NCBI RefSeq assembly: GCF_932294415.1
Contig: NC_065535.1
Span: 88,862,862 to 88,926,861 of the forward strand
Length of the DNA stretch: 64,000 bases
Direction: 5' to 3'
Origin: Quercus robur
Lineage: Eukaryota; Streptophyta; Magnoliopsida; Fagales; Fagaceae
The notes under the pieces are model-generated. The model was not told where the DNA came from. It made no database searches and saw only the letters and a list, made by a program, of their open reading frames with translations. Position numbers and translations under genes: made by a program. This document shows, one piece after another, positions 23,397 to 34,493 of this stretch. How positions within the stretch are numbered: the stretch's first letter is position 1; each line of letters starts with the position of its first letter.

Positions 23397-24015
23397 TCAG
23401 ACACCCAGCAGTTGAAGAAGACGAAAGAGACAAAGGAAGAGTAAACAAAAAAGTACCTGAAATGATTTGTGGACACACCAAGTCTATTGCTAACACCAAT
23501 TGATGAGTAAGTTAACTAAAAAGAGTGTTTTTTTTTTTAAGAATCAAGATGGAGACATGGAGAGAGTCAGAGAGTGAGAGTGTTTTTCTTTTTCTTTTTT
23601 TCTTTCTTTTTTCTGCCTTTTCTTATTTGTTTCTTCTTTCTACGGTTCTGCCTTGCCTTTAAGCTTTCTGCCTTTTGCAATCTTTTATTCTGCAAGCAAA
23701 AGATTTGGGGATGGGAATAGTGTCACTTCAGTGTGAGAAACGGCCCTTATTATTATTATTATTTTTTTTTTTTTAAGATGATGGGATTTTGGATTAGCCT
23801 TCACGTTAGTTCACAGGGCTTTTTTTTTTTTTTTTTTTTGCCTTCATGTTAGGTTCAAAGTGAGAAACGGGGCTTTTTTTTTTTTTTTTTTTTTTTTTTC
23901 AAGATGAGAAATTAATATTATATAATATATTATTAGGATTTGGGGGCCTCTTACCAGTAGGGGCCTTAGGCGGTGGCCTTAATCGCCTATAGCTTCAGCC
24001 GGCCCTGCGGCCAAG

Positions 24016-24630
24016 TTATCCCATATCCACATCAAAATATTCATTTACAAGCTCATCCTTTCCTTCTGTGTCCACCAAACTTGGCATGTCAGCTTTAATG
24101 TCAGGGAATCCAAGTTGATTCACATCAGAACCAAAATCCAGTACTGAATACGTGAAGTCAAGAGGAATATCTTCGAATAGTGCCATAAGTTCTGCATCAT
24201 CAAATAACTCATTTCTAGAATAAGCCAGCAATTCCTTCTGTCCATTATCTCCAGTAGATTCATCCTTTACCAAACTACTTGTACTTGGCATAGCAGTAGA
24301 CTCATCCTTTACATCTGTCTCCACCAAACTAGCAGCTTCCGTGACAGCATAATGAATTTCTTCATCAGCAGAAGCCTCAAATCCTGCAGAAGTAGGACCC
24401 GACACAGTGGAAACAGACTCTGGAAAATTGAGTCTAGCCGAGGCACCATACATCACCCTAGCGGCTTCATCATAAGCAGAGGCAGCATCATCTGCAGTAT
24501 CAAAAGTCCCAAGCCAGGGTTTCTTTCCCCTATTTGGTTTGCGAATCTCTGCAACCCATGTTCCCCAAGTCCTTTGCCTAACCCCTCTGTAATTACACCC
24601 TGAATTCTCAGGCCCTCCTTTTCCTTTCAT
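24016..24630 (-). CDS. AP2/ERF transcription factor, DREB2 (A-2) type, short form
   Basis: This 204-residue intact frame encodes a single AP2 domain at residues 14-70: [19 protein letters not shown], then [19 protein letters not shown] and ARLNFP. The preceding [10 protein letters not shown] is the DREB2 signature. DREB2 proteins bind DRE/CRT elements and activate drought and heat genes in the nucleus. The acidic C-terminal half ([13 protein letters not shown]) suits an activation region. Three features are odd. The basic N-terminal stretch with the usual nuclear signal is missing. Codons just before the ATG still read KKGC, as in longer relatives, but an in-frame TAG closes that frame. AP2 position 19, normally Glu, is Lys. 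A hAT element abuts the stop codon. It could be a functional short form or an early pseudogene. Confidence 0.85.
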   Translation of the reverse strand: MKGKGGPENSGCNYRGVRQRTWGTWVAEIRKPNRGKKPWLGTFDTADDAASAYDEAARVMYGASARLNFPESVSTVSGPTSAGFEASADEEIHYAVTEAASLVETDVKDESTAMPSTSSLVKDESTGDNGQKELLAYSRNELFDDAELMALFEDIPLDFTYSVLDFGSDVNQLGFPDIKADMPSLVDTEGKDELVNEYFDVDMG

Positions 24631-24729
24631 ACACCCCTTCTTTAGAAACGAAGAGAGAAAGATTGAAAGAGAAAACTTGTACTAACAATCTGAAATTCTT
24701 TCATAATTACAGCTGAACTTGACGCTCTG

Positions 24730-24738
24730 TATTTATAG
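24730..24738 (-). promoter_or_regulatory. TATA box of the DREB2-type gene
   Basis: On the minus strand CTATAAATA lies about 100 bp upstream of the ATG at 24630. Initiation about 30 bp downstream would give a leader of roughly 70 bases. The leader is pyrimidine-rich (TTTCTCTCTTCG). This supports the ATG at 24630 as the start of a complete short transcript, not the middle of a longer coding region. Confidence 0.55.
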
Positions 24739-25087
24739 TACACAATGATCGTAACTACTTAATTAATCTTCCACATTATACGGATCTAAACCCATAAATC
24801 TAGGGAGTTCTGTTCAGTGGCTCTTAACTGAATCTTGCGCCAACCAACTACTCTTTCAACTGAGTAAAACGACCCGTTTCACTACTAATGCTCCTTTTAA
24901 TGAACGATGCGTTTAGCGCAATACTAAACACTGTCATTTTGACCCTCAGAAATCTTCAACCTTTGCTTCATCTTCAACCTCTGCCGTGGCCTTTGTACAG
25001 GTCTGTCTTCAACATTTGTATCATTTAGTACAAGAGCCAACCACCATGTCAAATAGTTGGACATAGCTCATTGGTTATGAGATCAAG

Positions 25088-25372
25088 GGTTTGTTTGGAT
25101 TGAACTTATTGTTGCTGAAACTGAAAACTGAAAACACTGTAGTAAAATAATTTTTAAATATATGAATAGTGCCGTGTGATCCATTTTTAATATTTTTTAA
25201 TGTATAAATAGTGATGAACAGTGCGTGAACAGTGACGAAACAGTGTGTGAACAGTAAAATTTGTCTCATGAACAGTAAATTTTGCTCCCTTAAACGCGTG
25301 AAAGCAAAAAAAAAAAAAAAAAAAAGTGACGCAGGATTCAACGGAAACGCTGAATCCAAACCCACACCAAAT
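25088..25372. mobile_element. MITE-like element with AACAGT repeats
   Basis: It begins GGGTTTGTTTGGATTGAAC and ends with the near complement GCTGAATCCAAACCCAC. Between them are many GTGAACAGT/ATGAACAGT words and a poly-A tract (25306-25325). The ends and the AACAGT content match the stretches at 16166 and 20718. No coding sequence and no exact target duplication were established. Confidence 0.5.
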
Positions 25373-26759
25373 AAGTTGCAACTTTTGTGGTTAGACCCTT
25401 GAAGGGACGACCCGGAGGCTAAATTAAATTGTCTTGTTAAGTCATTGAATAGTTGATAAGTGAGTGGAGTTGCACCAAAAAAAAAAGAAGAAAAAGATAA
25501 TAGGCTACCAACAGTTTAGTGTAGATAGTGTAAGCCGTCATAAACATCAATTGCGGAGTTTGGCGGTATGTTTAGATACCATTGTCCTACATGATTTAAG
25601 TGGAAACTTAATAATGTGTATATAAGCTTTTAAGCTCTCTTCCCTTGCAAGCTAATACCAATGGTGAGTTTTACCTATAAGTTTGTATCAAAGTTTTATA
25701 ATTGAGATATACCCATATCCCTAGTTTCTTCCTAGTAGATACTTACAAATTTGACAACACAATATATTCCAAGCCACTCGAATTCTAATTTAAAATTCTC
25801 CCACAAAACACATTTATGACTTCGTGGACTGCCTTAAAATTTTCTTCTTCACTGAAAAGGAATAAGGGATGGCTTAGTGACTTTAGCTTTGATCACCAAC
25901 TTAAACAATTGCTCTTCAGATTTACTTGTTGCCTACTTAAATGATTCGCTCGAGCGAATATTGGTTTCACTCGACCAAAACTGATCTTTTTCTTCAATTT
26001 CTTCCCCACCTTCACAATCTTACATAACTTTCATACAATGATTAAAATACTAAAACCATCTCCACCATTCATCAAAAAGCAAATTAACAGACGATATATG
26101 CGAATTTTCACATTAAACATTTAGGCCTAAAGGCTTCTTAGACTGTTCATGGGGCCTTATCTAACCAGCTGTACTAGTGAACAGCTCTTGTGCAAATGAA
26201 AGGCAGGAGTGTGGAATAAGCCTTCTTCAATATATCCATTCCTTCAAAAGTACTTTTGTATATACGACTAAGATGCCCAAATATATACTATTTAATCCAA
26301 AATTATAGTCCTATGTAGCTAATAGCGGCATGCATGTTTTCCACAAAAAAAGGAAGCAGGAGGGTCCAGGGAGGCAGGACAAAGCAAAACAAAACAACTA
26401 TTATAACCAAAAAAAATGTAAGCAAAACACAACCAGAAGGTAAGTATCAGAAATTATTAATTCCTCCGTACACATGAAATGAAAGCATAACCATGCAGGT
26501 AAGTAATGGATAATTTTAACCAAAAAATAAACGTTTTATCTGCTTGTACAGCCCATCACAGTAATAAAGAACTTCTTCCAAAGCAAGCAAAGGTGTTTAA
26601 CACTGTAGAAATGCATTTATACTTTTCCTTTCATGATTAAATTCACCTTTTCTTTTTTCTATACAAGTCTCTAAGCATTGGAAGTAAAGGAGAAACTATC
26701 AGTTTTTTGTTACTTCTATTCAAAATCCATGAAGTCCTTTCAAAATTTCTTGTCTCCAT
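25373..26759. repeat. upstream region of DUF4220 copy C, paralogous to that of copy B
   Basis: No gene is seen. From about 25936 the sequence aligns with copy B's upstream DNA: TTAAATGATTCGCTCGAGC against 10487 on, CATTCATCAAAAAGCAAAT against 12186 on, and CACATGAAATGAAAGCATAA with AAAGGTGTTTAA against 13620-13740. Copy C lacks both the Helitron-like insert and the 1.4-kb block found on the copy B side, so it serves as an empty-site reference. Confidence 0.7.
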
Positions 26760-27055
26760 TATAACATTTTTTTTCATTGTAGCTCTTCTAGTAGGCTCTT
26801 AACGACAACTAATTCAGTGTAGCTGGGGCAGGGACTAAACTATATATTCAGGTTTGCTTACTGATTTTGACTTGAAATTATCATCATCATTATTGTAAAC
26901 TTTTTTTGCTTACTATAACATTTTTTTTCATTGTAGCTCTTCTAGTAGGCTCTTAACGACAACTAATTCAGTGTAGCTGGGGCAGGGACTAAACTATATA
27001 TTCAGGTTTGCTTACTGATTTTGACTTGAAATTATCATCATCATTATTGTAAACT
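26760..27055 (+). repeat. tandem duplication of the copy C leader exon and its donor site
   Basis: A stretch beginning ATAACATTTTTTTTCATTG occurs at 26761 and again at 26915 (154-bp period) and is identical over about 140 bp. Each copy holds the leader exon (GGCTCTTAACGACAACTAAT) and its donor ATTCAG|GTTTGC (26852 and 27006). The copies are joined by a short T-rich filler (26901-26914). Copy B has one such exon only. Transcripts could carry either or both leader exons. Confidence 0.85.
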
Positions 27056-27119
27056 TTCGGTGATATTTAGTGCTTGTTTTTTTAACACCGTCTTTGTGTG
27101 TTCACATATTTGACATTAT

Positions 27120-27334
27120 CACTACAAAACGCGGGGGCCTTGGGCCGCGTTCTTTAAGCCGTGGCTATAAAAAACGCGGCCCAAGATAAACTGAAACCGC
27201 GTTTCATAAAAACGGGACCATAAACGGGTTCTTAGGCCGCGTTTTTTAAGCGGGGCCATAGACGGGTTCTTAGGCCGCGTTTTTTTGAGCTAAAAACGCG
27301 GCCTAAGGACCTCTGTATTTTATTTTTTGGCAAA
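27120..27334. mobile_element. CACTA-like end or small non-autonomous CACTA derivative
   Basis: It starts CACTACAAAACGCGGG and contains repeated GGCCGCGTTTTTTAAGC words and inverted GCGGCC/GGCCGC pairs, the subterminal style of CACTA elements. Copy B at the same position (about 14125-14135, GAGATTATGTTTGGAAGC) has no such sequence, so this is an insertion into the copy C leader intron. The right end lacks a clear TAGTG and seems truncated. Confidence 0.6.
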
Positions 27335-30300
27335 CTTCTTTGTTTTGGAAGCTTTATCATGTTTTAAACTATTAGCTTACATTTACATAGCCGTATAAAT
27401 CTAGGAAGTAACAATTAAAAAGCACTTCAAAGACCAGTGGCCATTCAAATTTTATTATCTGGAAAAAAAAAAATTATACCCTTGCATTTTGTCTCAATTT
27501 GTGGCCTTGAAATAGACTAACTATAGGAAAGATTGAAAAATCTGCAGCGCCTTGATGAAGGCTAAAGTTGGCCTTGCAATGAAATGTGTAACCCAAACTC
27601 AATAGCTGTTACATTAGAGCAAAGATTTAGTACTGATTATTGAGCATGATTAGTATTTCTAGTTCCATATGCGAGTTACTCTTAACACTCTAACACTTCC
27701 AGTTTGAACCATGGAAATTAGATTATAATTGAATCTTTGCATTCAGTTTCCTTTTGATAATGCGCTTTCAAATTACACATTTTTAAAGTACAGCTTCCTT
27801 AATTTTTTTTTTTTTTGGGTACAACTCCAACAATTTCATTCCAATTAAAGAGGGTGACGTGTCATAAAATTTTGAACTATAAAGTATTAACTTATTGATC
27901 AATTTAAGCACAGTTATGTAATTGATAAATTGTGATAAGTTAGTGCCTCATCAAACTTCCTGGGCCACACTTTTTTATATATACTAATTATATTATTTAT
28001 GAATTTAATTCACTCAAAAAAGAAATCTATGAGGATATATAAAGTTATAAATATTTTATAAAGGAAAAAAAAGTATTGTTGAAATAAAAAATATATACAA
28101 AATAAAATAATAAAAAAACAACCCAAATGTTCAATAATGAGGGAGAAAAAAAAAGGTAAAAGAATAACATTACTTTAGTTTAGGGGATGGGAGAAGGGGT
28201 AGATGGGTAAATTTTATCCAACCTCTTCTCCACCCATTTTCACTCCAATTTAGGGAGGCTAAAAAGTGGTGGGCTTGGGTAGAAAACAGTTGGACCCTAT
28301 CATTTTCTTCCTTCCAAATCATTCCAACCAAACACCTCTCCCACCCAACATCTCTCATATTTTTCTCTCCTCCATTTTTCCATCCCCAAATTTTTACCCC
28401 CAACCAAATGAACCCTAAATAGTATTGCACATATGAACAAAAAATAATATTTAATTTATAGTTTTCACTTGATTGTCTATCATGCAAAAAGATACTCCAC
28501 CTATTAAATGGTTTAAATTAAACCATGGTTTTAAAAAATTGGAACGATCAAAGAACTAGAAAATGGACCGATTTTCAATTTTTGCTAGTTTTTATGGTTT
28601 TTGTTGGACTAGTTTAGGATCTAGTTCCCGGTTGAATTGGCTGGTCTAGTCCGATTTTAAAACAATGGTTTAAATAATAACAATAATCTGGATCTTTTTC
28701 ACGTAAAAAATCTAGTCTTACATACGATCATATAACCTAAGTAATTTTTTTTGTTTAGTTATATTTTAATCATTTATTGTTTAATTTCAATGATATTTAT
28801 GGAAATTTTTTCTAATATTTACATAAAAAATTAATTAAAATAAGCATCACAAAGTACTGTTAATTACTTAGAAAATCACACCTAAGTCTAGTCCTTGATA
28901 TTGTCAACGAAACATTGTTTAAAGGTTTTTATACACTAGTCGATAATTCGTACAATGCATAAAAAAGTTTAACATAATATTACTTTTTATCTTTTATATA
29001 AACTTACGTCCAATATGAAATTTGATAATTAAGATAGATATTAATCAATAAGTCTAAAGGCACAACATTATTCACACAAATTTCACAATTATATAAGGTC
29101 TAAAGTTATTAATGGTAGGTAATAAAGTAGTGTCAATAGTGGACCTATATAAAAATTAATAATATTTTTCAGCTCAACCGTTGAGAAATTTGTTTTGAAA
29201 ACTATTGTGCTTATAGCATTACTTAGTTATTAATAGATATTAGACACTTATTATGATTGTTTTTGTATAAAGAATTATATATTCAAAAAAAATATAATTT
29301 ACCAAGATTTTAATGAAGACTCTAAATATAAAGTAGAATTTGAATTCAATTAAAGGGCCGGTCTAGATTAATTGAAAGCCCCCTAAAGTAAATATTATGA
29401 GGACATAAAGCATAGAAGCATTTAATCCATACACGAAGCTCAACATTTAGTACTAAACAACCCAATATAATAAAATTCTTAAACTAAGTTAGAGATATTT
29501 ACATTTTATGAACATATGTAATGTAATAGTTTAGTAGAATGTGACAAAACAAAACAAAAAAACAAATTAGTTTTCATATAAGACCCACATAATTTGCTAA
29601 ATGATAATTGATAAAAAATTATTTAAAAAAAAAAAAAACCATTAGGATTCACAAATTTACAAAAGTATACAGATTATATAGTGCATAATTTATAAACATC
29701 CGTGATAGTGTAGTAAAATGTGACAAAATAAAAATGAACTAGTGTTCATAGGATGCCCATGGGTGATGCACAATTATCAAAAAAAAAAAAAAAAACGCAT
29801 TTTTGGATACATATATACAAAAAGATACATAGCATTATTATCATTTGTGAGTTTTAATTATAACTCAATTGGTAAAGTTTTTAATCATCATCATGGGGTA
29901 TATACCATAGATTGAAATTATATCGCGTTTATATATATTAAAAATATATATATTTTCATTTCTATAAGAGTCACAAATATCATTAAATTATATTATAAAT
30001 TTTACTACATAACTCTTTGACCATCAAACTTGAATAAAGTTGTTCATAATATAAGTTTTAATGTTTGTTCATAATGATGCCATTTATTAGGTGGAGGAGT
30101 ATCCCCTTGTATTTCTAATATTCTTATGACTGATGTACTCATTGTTTTTGGATGGGGAAGTACTCATTCTTTAAGCATAGTTAATATATTACAAACATTA
30201 CGGCATAACTCTTATAAATGGATGTGTCAGTTTTTAAACACAAGATATAAAAGTAATTGTTTTTAATTAAAAAAAAAACATAAAAGTAATTAAAATATTT

Positions 30301-31118
30301 ATTAAGTTGTTAATACGGTACCAATTACATTCACTTTATAAGGTTATATATATATATATATATATATAAAATGTCCTAGATTTAGCATTTTCCTTCAAAA
30401 TATTAAAAGAGCAAGTCATCAACTTATTAATTAATAGTTTCTCAAAAAAAAAAAAAAAAAAAACTCATTAGTTAATCTCTCGACCACCTAATTGAGAATA
30501 TATTTTGAGAATGTGCTTCCTCTTTTTCTATCTGTGGGGCCAAAGTAGCTAGGTTATTTTTTGTTTTTTAAATTATCGTTGCCTTAATTCCCTTATCTCT
30601 TTAGCAATGGATCGTAATGATTATTATCAGAGATGGTCTTGGAAATAATTTTCTAAATTATTTCCCTCTTTTAGCTGGTCAAAAAGGAGTTTTGTAACTA
30701 ATCATTTTATATATTTCATAGTCTAGCTAAGAGGATGATGGTGGCCAGCTCACAATGGAATGGCCTAAAAAAAATTAATAGTAAACACTCACAATGGAAT
30801 GATACGTTAACGTTAATTGCAATTCTTTGATATAATTGATTTATAAGCTGGGTCAATCATATATACTGATAAAGCTATTACAAATTTTATTATATAATTC
30901 TTATAAATTAATGAGTTATTAATTATAAAAAATTAACTTAAGGATTTGTTTATATATAATTAAATTGACATCAATCACTTTTACTGTTGAAAGTCTTCAA
31001 TAATATAGTTTAATTTGTAATAATTTTTACATTTCCTACACTTATATAGGTTTTGTTTTAAAATTAAGAACTTTGCCAAAAGTTTTAAGTGATTAAATTT
31101 TATCTTTCTTTCTTGCAG
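27335..31118. other. remainder of the copy C leader intron, with two MITE-like stretches
   Basis: No gene is seen, and the acceptor TTTCTTGCAG ends at 31118. Part of it aligns with the copy B intron (for example CACTTCAAAGACCA at about 27421 and 14212). At 28527-28672 a small MITE has complementary ends (GTTTTAAAAAATTGG against CCGATTTTAAAAC). At about 28170-28425 a pyrimidine/purine-rich stretch that ends near CCAACCAAATGAACCCTAAA is another MITE candidate. A (TA)n run lies at about 30345-30368. Confidence 0.5.
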
Positions 31119-31152
31119 AGTTTCTATTATTTGTCAAAAGGATCGAGAGATC

Positions 31153-33057
31153 ATGACACTGGGCGAAGATGATCTTTTTAGCTGGTTGGACTTATGGGGT
31201 GACTGGAACATCGAAATGGTAATACTAGTGAGCCTTGCCTTGCAAATCTTCCTCACTCTCTTCGGCAGCCGCAGAAAATACATTACTGGCTTTTGGATAA
31301 GATTCACACTATGGTCATCTTACTTGATGTCCAATATAATTGCAAAGGTTGTCATAGGCAAGCTCACTGGCTTAGATACTAAGGGCCTTCCTCACCGTGA
31401 ACTGAAAGGGTTATTGGCACCACTTCTCTTTGTGCAAATTGGAAACCCAGATAGCATAACTGCTTACTCAATAGAAGATAATCGTTTGGGATTGAGGCAA
31501 TTACTTAGCCTACTCTTCCAAGTTGGTGTGGTAATTTGGATCCTTGTTCGCTTCTGGAATAGTTCCTCTCATTTCTCATTTCTTTTCGTGCCAATGTTTG
31601 TGGCCGGCGTAATTAAGTATGGAGAGACAGTATGGGCTCTAAAGACAGCACTCACTGGTGAATCTGGCATAACCATTTCAGAAATTGATCAAGAAGAAAA
31701 TGTTCCTGCTTTATTACGACAATTACCAGAGAGCGTTCCTGGTGTGGAATTGATCTTAAAGGCATATTATCGGTTTAGCTGCTTGAAGCCTCATCTTGAG
31801 AATTGGCTCTACAAGCCCTTATATGAGTCTCTTCAATGGATGTCCGTTGATGCATATTCAGCTGAGGATATCTTCAGAATTACAGATTCTGAACTTGGCT
31901 TCATGTATGATGTGCTCTATACGAAGGCGCCTATTATATACACATGGCAAGGCTGTATTCTTCGTATCATCAGTTTCCTAAGTTTAGTTTCAGCATTATG
32001 TGTATTTGCAATATTTTCTAACACAGCCTCCGATAAAATTTCACGTAAAGATCTTGTATTTACCTATCTGATGCTGATTGGAGCAATTATACTGGAGCTT
32101 TATCAGATCATACTACTACCTTTCACAGAGTGGGCAATTCTCAAAATGATGAGGTACCATAACATGCCTCTGGTGATGAAATGCTTGCGAGCTCTTGGCC
32201 CAAAGTCAAGTAAGTGGAAAAGATGGTCCAATTCGATGGGACAATTCAATCTGTTGAGCTTTTGCCTTCACGACAAGCAGTTGAAATATAGTAGGATCAT
32301 CAAGTTTCGTGGCATCGACATGGAGCTCAGAAAGACCGCGAATAGGACACGCGTGGAATTCCCTAAAGAATTGAAAGAACTGATTGTGCATGAAATGAAA
32401 GAGGTGGACACTGCAAGAAATTCAAAGCCTATCACACACAGAGGTCAATGGGCTCTTGAAAGGTATGGATGCCTCAACAATGAATTCCAATGGAGTGTCA
32501 AGAGAGATTTCGATAAGAGCATTATGATATGGCACATTGCAACAAGCATTTGCTATCATTCAGATGTTCAAAATAGCAATGCAAACTCTCAAATTGAAAT
32601 GGGTAAGTTGTTGTCAAACTACATGATGTATGTTCTAGCAATGCGCCCTCACATGTTTTGCACCACCACAGCAAATATCATATTCCAACATACCTACACT
32701 AAACTCATGATACTTTTAAGAACTAGACCATCCTTAGTAAAAGATGAAGGAGAAGCCTGTAAGATTTTTAGGATGGAAGAACTTCCCAAAGAATCAGACT
32801 CGGATAAAGAAAAGGAAACCATGGTCACATCTGATTGGCATGTGCTAAAAGATTCACAAAGACTCGCCTTGAGTTTGATGAGCAGGGAGAACAAATGGAA
32901 CATCATATGCAGCGTGTGGGTGGAGATGTTGTGCTATGCAGCAAGTAACTGTCCAGTGGATTACCATGCTGAACAACTAAGGCGAGGTGGAGGTCTGATA
33001 ACTCATGTTTGGCTTCTCCTAGCTCACAAAACAGATAAGTTCTATACGAGTGATTAA
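31153..33057 (+). CDS. DUF4220/DUF594 family membrane protein, copy C
   Basis: A 634-residue intact frame from ATG 31153, which lies 35 bp after a splice acceptor (CAG 31116-31118), to TAA 33055-33057. It is a close paralogue of copy B and aligns end to end. The main differences are at the N-terminus (TLGEDDLFSWLDLWG against VSVGYFKELWV) and in the loops after the second and sixth hydrophobic segments. It keeps PLLFVQIG, SIEDNRLGLRQ, KYGETVWAL, MGKLLSNYMMYVL and the DUF594 ending WVEMLCYAASNCP with RRGGGLITHVW. Membrane topology should match copy B, with about five hydrophobic segments in the first 160 residues and two near 270-320. The function of the family is not established. The leader exon is duplicated upstream (26760-27055). 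Confidence 0.93.
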   Translation: MTLGEDDLFSWLDLWGDWNIEMVILVSLALQIFLTLFGSRRKYITGFWIRFTLWSSYLMSNIIAKVVIGKLTGLDTKGLPHRELKGLLAPLLFVQIGNPDSITAYSIEDNRLGLRQLLSLLFQVGVVIWILVRFWNSSSHFSFLFVPMFVAGVIKYGETVWALKTALTGESGITISEIDQEENVPALLRQLPESVPGVELILKAYYRFSCLKPHLENWLYKPLYESLQWMSVDAYSAEDIFRITDSELGFMYDVLYTKAPIIYTWQGCILRIISFLSLVSALCVFAIFSNTASDKISRKDLVFTYLMLIGAIILELYQIILLPFTEWAILKMMRYHNMPLVMKCLRALGPKSSKWKRWSNSMGQFNLLSFCLHDKQLKYSRIIKFRGIDMELRKTANRTRVEFPKELKELIVHEMKEVDTARNSKPITHRGQWALERYGCLNNEFQWSVKRDFDKSIMIWHIATSICYHSDVQNSNANSQIEMGKLLSNYMMYVLAMRPHMFCTTTANIIFQHTYTKLMILLRTRPSLVKDEGEACKIFRMEELPKESDSDKEKETMVTSDWHVLKDSQRLALSLMSRENKWNIICSVWVEMLCYAASNCPVDYHAEQLRRGGGLITHVWLLLAHKTDKFYTSD

Positions 33058-33314
33058 CTATTTGTATGCTGTAATGGTATTTTAGCAACCTAATCTTGCA
33101 CACACAAATTGAAACCTTTGACTCAATTGGCTCCAATAAAATCCTATCAAAAATAGGATAAGAATAGCTTCTTTTGGGGCCACACCAAGCCAATTGAGGA
33201 AGGATTAATGCTGAGGATTTATTGGATTTTATTTCTGGTTTTATTTTTTAATTTAATGCAATTGATTAAATTATTTCTTTCCTTATTTGTTGTAACTCTA
33301 AAAACCCTTCTTAA

Positions 33315-33930
33315 CATTGTTATTAATACCGTTTCGGAGCCCGTTTCGGTTTGTCCAGTGGAATGGAATATTTCGGTACCGGCCGATTTCGGCGTACCGT
33401 TTCAGGGTGTTTCGGAGTTCTTAAAAAATAATTTATATATATTCTTGTAGAACATAAAATTGTCAATTCTAATAAATAAATAACTAAATATCAAATAATA
33501 CAAATTATTTAGTCTTAAGTCTTAAGTCTTAAACAAAAAAAAAACTCTTAAGTCTTAAACATCAATAACTTGAAATATAATATCAATTTAACATCACACA
33601 ATAAGAAGATTACAAGACAATAACTAAATATCAAATAATACAAGATTTACTCCTCCTCTTCATCATCATCCATGAGAGAAGGATCAAATTCATCATCAAA
33701 AGAACTCCCAAATATAACTTTTTTATATAAAAAAAAAAAAAAAAAAGTTAATAATAGGCCAAATCCGGTACCAGCCGAAATTTGCATCTCGGCCGGAATT
33801 GACCGGAATGGACCGAAACGGCCCGAAATTTGACCCGAGGTGGAATGTGGGGTATTCCGGTACCAGTTTGCATACCGGTACGAAAAATTTCGGCCCTTTC
33901 GGCCGGAACGAAACGGAATCAATATCAATG
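33315..33930 (-). mobile_element. 616-bp non-autonomous hAT element (MITE-like)
   Basis: It is flanked by an exact 8-bp duplication CTTCTTAA (33307-33314 and 33931-33938). The ends are inverted: CATTGTTATTAATACCG at the left and, on the other strand from 33930, CATTGATATTGATTCCG. Inside are many ACCGGTA/TTTCGGCC words. The flanks of copies A and B have the single uninterrupted site (CTTACTTAAA, CTACTTAAAG). On the minus strand at 33647-33720 an open end reads FGSSFDDEFDPSLM and then acidic residues, perhaps the last codons of a lost transposase. Confidence 0.8.
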
Positions 33931-34493
33931 CTTCTTAAAGGCTCTAGAAAATAATTGTGATATGTTGAATTTGATGAATAAAATTAAATTGAGACTTTTT
34001 CTCTTGCTTGATGTGTTAACGATTCCAAGCAATCTTTGGTTGTGAAACATGTTCAGAGAAGTTTTAAGTGGTGAAAGTGAAACTATATTTGTAATCAATG
34101 TTTATTGTATCCCATTTAAGTAGTGGTTGTCACACGTAAATGGGAAAAATAAAAAATAAAAAGCATGACAAATAAGCTCTTTATTAAACTTAGGATGTTT
34201 CTTTTAAGAACATCAAGAGATGCTAACCAATTAAACTATAAGCATGTAATAAGGCTCTTAGCTCTTTTCTAGATTATTGAGCCTCTCCTCAACTAATTAA
34301 GCTATCTCTTTTGTTAATAGGTAGTGCAAGATTTCTAATAAGTTCTTATTTAAGGAATATATAAATTGGAAGAATTACTTTCAAATTTACTTTGGAAACC
34401 TTGTAATATTAACAAACAAATCTATAATGAACCGTGTATAGCCTCTTTTTAAAAAGGGAACCTAATAACTTCCATTGACAAAAGAAATATTAC
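33931..34493. other. 3' flank of DUF4220 copy C
   Basis: No gene is seen. It continues the homology with the flanks of copy A (TAATTGTGATATGTTGAATT near 33950; CAATGTTTATTGTA near 34097). Confidence 0.45.

Larger units (their letters stand above)
21590..24007 (-). mobile_element. hAT transposon of the zinc-finger MYM-type 1-like kind, internally deleted
   Basis: The ends are complementary: CAGGGCCGGCTCAACG at 21590 and, reading the other strand, CAGGGCCGGCTGAAGC from 24007. The flanks CCCAAGTT (21582-21589) and GCCAAGTT (24010-24017) look like an 8-bp target duplication with one change and two extra bases. Both ends also carry words about 'AGGCCCTAGGCG/CGCCTA'. The transposase runs on the minus strand but has lost its middle. 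A tandem 181-bp repeat and several poly-T/poly-A tracts fill the 5' part (22910-23900). The insertion lies next to the stop codon of the DREB-type gene. Confidence 0.8.
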
